Of a DNA stretch of 64,000 bases, positions 63,224 to 64,000 are shown piece by piece. Source of the stretch: VSJD01 sp041653875 (GTDB taxonomy: Bacteria > Verrucomicrobiota > Kiritimatiellia > JAAZAB01). The stretch lies in the NCBI GenBank assembly GCA_041653875.1, contig JBAZEM010000007.1:48185-112184 (forward strand), in the 5' to 3' direction. Made by a program: the position numbers and the translations under genes. Numbering within the stretch: the first letter of the stretch is position 1; the number at the start of each line of letters is the position of its first letter. Below the pieces are notes generated by a model. That model made no database searches and was not told the origin of the DNA. It saw nothing but the letters and a program-made list of their open reading frames with translations.

Positions 63224-63901
63224 GTGGAGTATCCCGGCGCGATCTATCACGTTACGGTCCGGTCGAATGGCAAAGAAAACCTGTTCAAGACCGATGGGGA
63301 TCGTAAATATCTACTGTCGCGCATGGCGGAGGCCGCAGAGCGCTACCGCGTGCGAGTTTACCTATTCTGCCTGATGTCCAACCATTTTCACCTGGTGGTG
63401 GAAACACCGCAAGGCAATCTGAATGGCTTTATGCATGGGGTTCTGACCGGATACGGGGTGTACTTCAACCGCGTCCATGGTCGGCATGGTCACGTGACGC
63501 AGGGCCGCTATGGTGCCAGGTTAGTCAGCGGAGACGAATATCTTCTGAAGCTTAGCCGGTATGTTCACTTGAATCCCGTCAAGGTGGCCGCATGGGCCGA
63601 CAAACCGAAGGCGGAGCAGGTGGCATATCTGCGAGCGTACCCGTGGAGTTCATATCCAGCCTACATCGGGAAAAGCCAACGCAATGAGTTCGTTGATTAT
63701 GATCCGATGCTGTCCTTGATGGGGAACGATAAGGGAGCGAGGCTTGGAAAGTACAAGGCTTTTGTGGAAGGCGGACTGGATGCGGTAGATGACGATTTTC
63801 TGGGGGAGTTGGCGAGGTCGCCGCGTAGTATTGGGAATGATAAGTTTCGGGAGTGGGTGGATGGGTGTTACCGGGTAATGTCCCGTCGGTTGTTAAAATA
63901 A
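63224..63901 (+). CDS. REP-associated tyrosine transposase (RAYT, Y1/TnpA_REP family)
   Basis: 225 residues as read from GTG 63224. The HUH motif appears as 'MSNHFHLVVETP' near residue 50, and the tyrosine region 'YFNRVHGRHGHVTQGRY' near 80-96 carries the nucleophile candidates; 'YVHLNPVKV' follows. The family usually begins 'MARPLRVEYPGAIYHV'-like. Here the upstream in-frame codons read ACG GCA CGA CAA CTG AGA before GTG, so the normal ATG may have mutated to ACG at 63206. Such enzymes process single-stranded REP hairpins. A hairpin lies 3 bases downstream. Confidence 0.9.
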   Translation: MEYPGAIYHVTVRSNGKENLFKTDGDRKYLLSRMAEAAERYRVRVYLFCLMSNHFHLVVETPQGNLNGFMHGVLTGYGVYFNRVHGRHGHVTQGRYGARLVSGDEYLLKLSRYVHLNPVKVAAWADKPKAEQVAYLRAYPWSSYPAYIGKSQRNEFVDYDPMLSLMGNDKGARLGKYKAFVEGGLDAVDDDFLGELARSPRSIGNDKFREWVDGCYRVMSRRLLK

Positions 63902-63903
63902 AG

Positions 63904-63967
63904 TGACGGTTTCCAGTCTAGTCCGATACAATCGGATTGGATAAAAACAAAAGAAAGGAAACCGTCA
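63904..63967. repeat. nested hairpin after the RAYT gene (REP-like)
   Basis: TGACGGTTTCC (63904-63914) and GGAAACCGTCA (63957-63967) are exact reverse complements. Inside them TCCGAT (63922-63927) and ATCGGA (63931-63936) pair around ACA. It follows the transposase stop by 2 bases. The right arm ends at the A of the next ATG. It could be the REP element this enzyme recognises or the end of another insertion element. Confidence 0.65.
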
Positions 63968-64000
63968 TGAGAGCAGATCTTATCAAAGCGGTATTGGAAG
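63967..64000 (+). CDS. start of an unidentified gene, cut by the window edge
   Basis: ATG 63967 follows AAGAAAGGAAACCGTC (purine-rich ribosome site) and opens 'MRADLIKAVLE', then the window ends after 11 codons. Too little is present to name it. Its position just after a hairpin and a transposase suggests possible mobile DNA. Confidence 0.5.
   Translation, partial: MRADLIKAVLE

Overview
The window looks like a metagenome-assembled chromosome fragment from a GC-rich, Gram-negative-type bacterium. My best guess is the PVC superphylum, and within it a Kiritimatiellota or Lentisphaerota relative. The grounds are LamG/TSP3-rich giant secreted proteins, an N-terminal 'ANIGQVKYVAQPFYDRL' motif that I associate with that group from memory, an unusual EF-Tu switch I, and dense dispersed intergenic repeats. 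No rRNA gene or database search is available, so the placement is inference.

Layout. Positions 1-15000 are ordinary accessory and housekeeping DNA. They hold an AsmA-like protein, tRNA-Val, a Pit phosphate uptake pair, a ferredoxin-like DUF362 protein, a decayed GH78 rhamnosidase, a translationally coupled bioF-bioH-bioC cluster, a ferritin-like protein with a rhodanese lipoprotein, a decayed inositol-monophosphatase gene, a ComEC-like metallo-hydrolase, an M48 protease with LemA, and an FG-GAP propeller protein. Positions 15050-47300 are one very long gene-expression cluster on the + strand, headed by a strong promoter with an AT-rich UP-like tract: tRNA-Thr, tuf, rpmG, tRNA-Trp, secE, nusG, rplKAJL, rpoBC, rpsL, rpsG, fusA, the S10-spc-alpha ribosomal series, secY, adk, map, rpoA and rplQ. 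infA and rpmD are missing from their usual places. Many gene junctions inside this cluster carry imperfect hairpins built from short repeated words.

Positions 47380-63900 change character: a GspF-like secretion protein, then three secreted proteins. The last, at 51762-62529, is broken by two 10-N gaps. Each gap is flanked by an exact 127-bp direct duplication. Collapsing both duplications leaves one uninterrupted frame of about 3497 residues. This giant protein carries perfect internal repeats of 633 bp and 1213 bp, LamG-like and Ca-binding modules, and a C-terminal His...Cys domain resembling a permuted papain-like hydrolase. Twenty-four bases downstream is a small secreted ankyrin-repeat protein. 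I propose the pair as a candidate giant effector and partner (possibly immunity) module. A REP-associated (Y1) transposase with a hairpin element follows, and the first codons of another gene reach the window edge.
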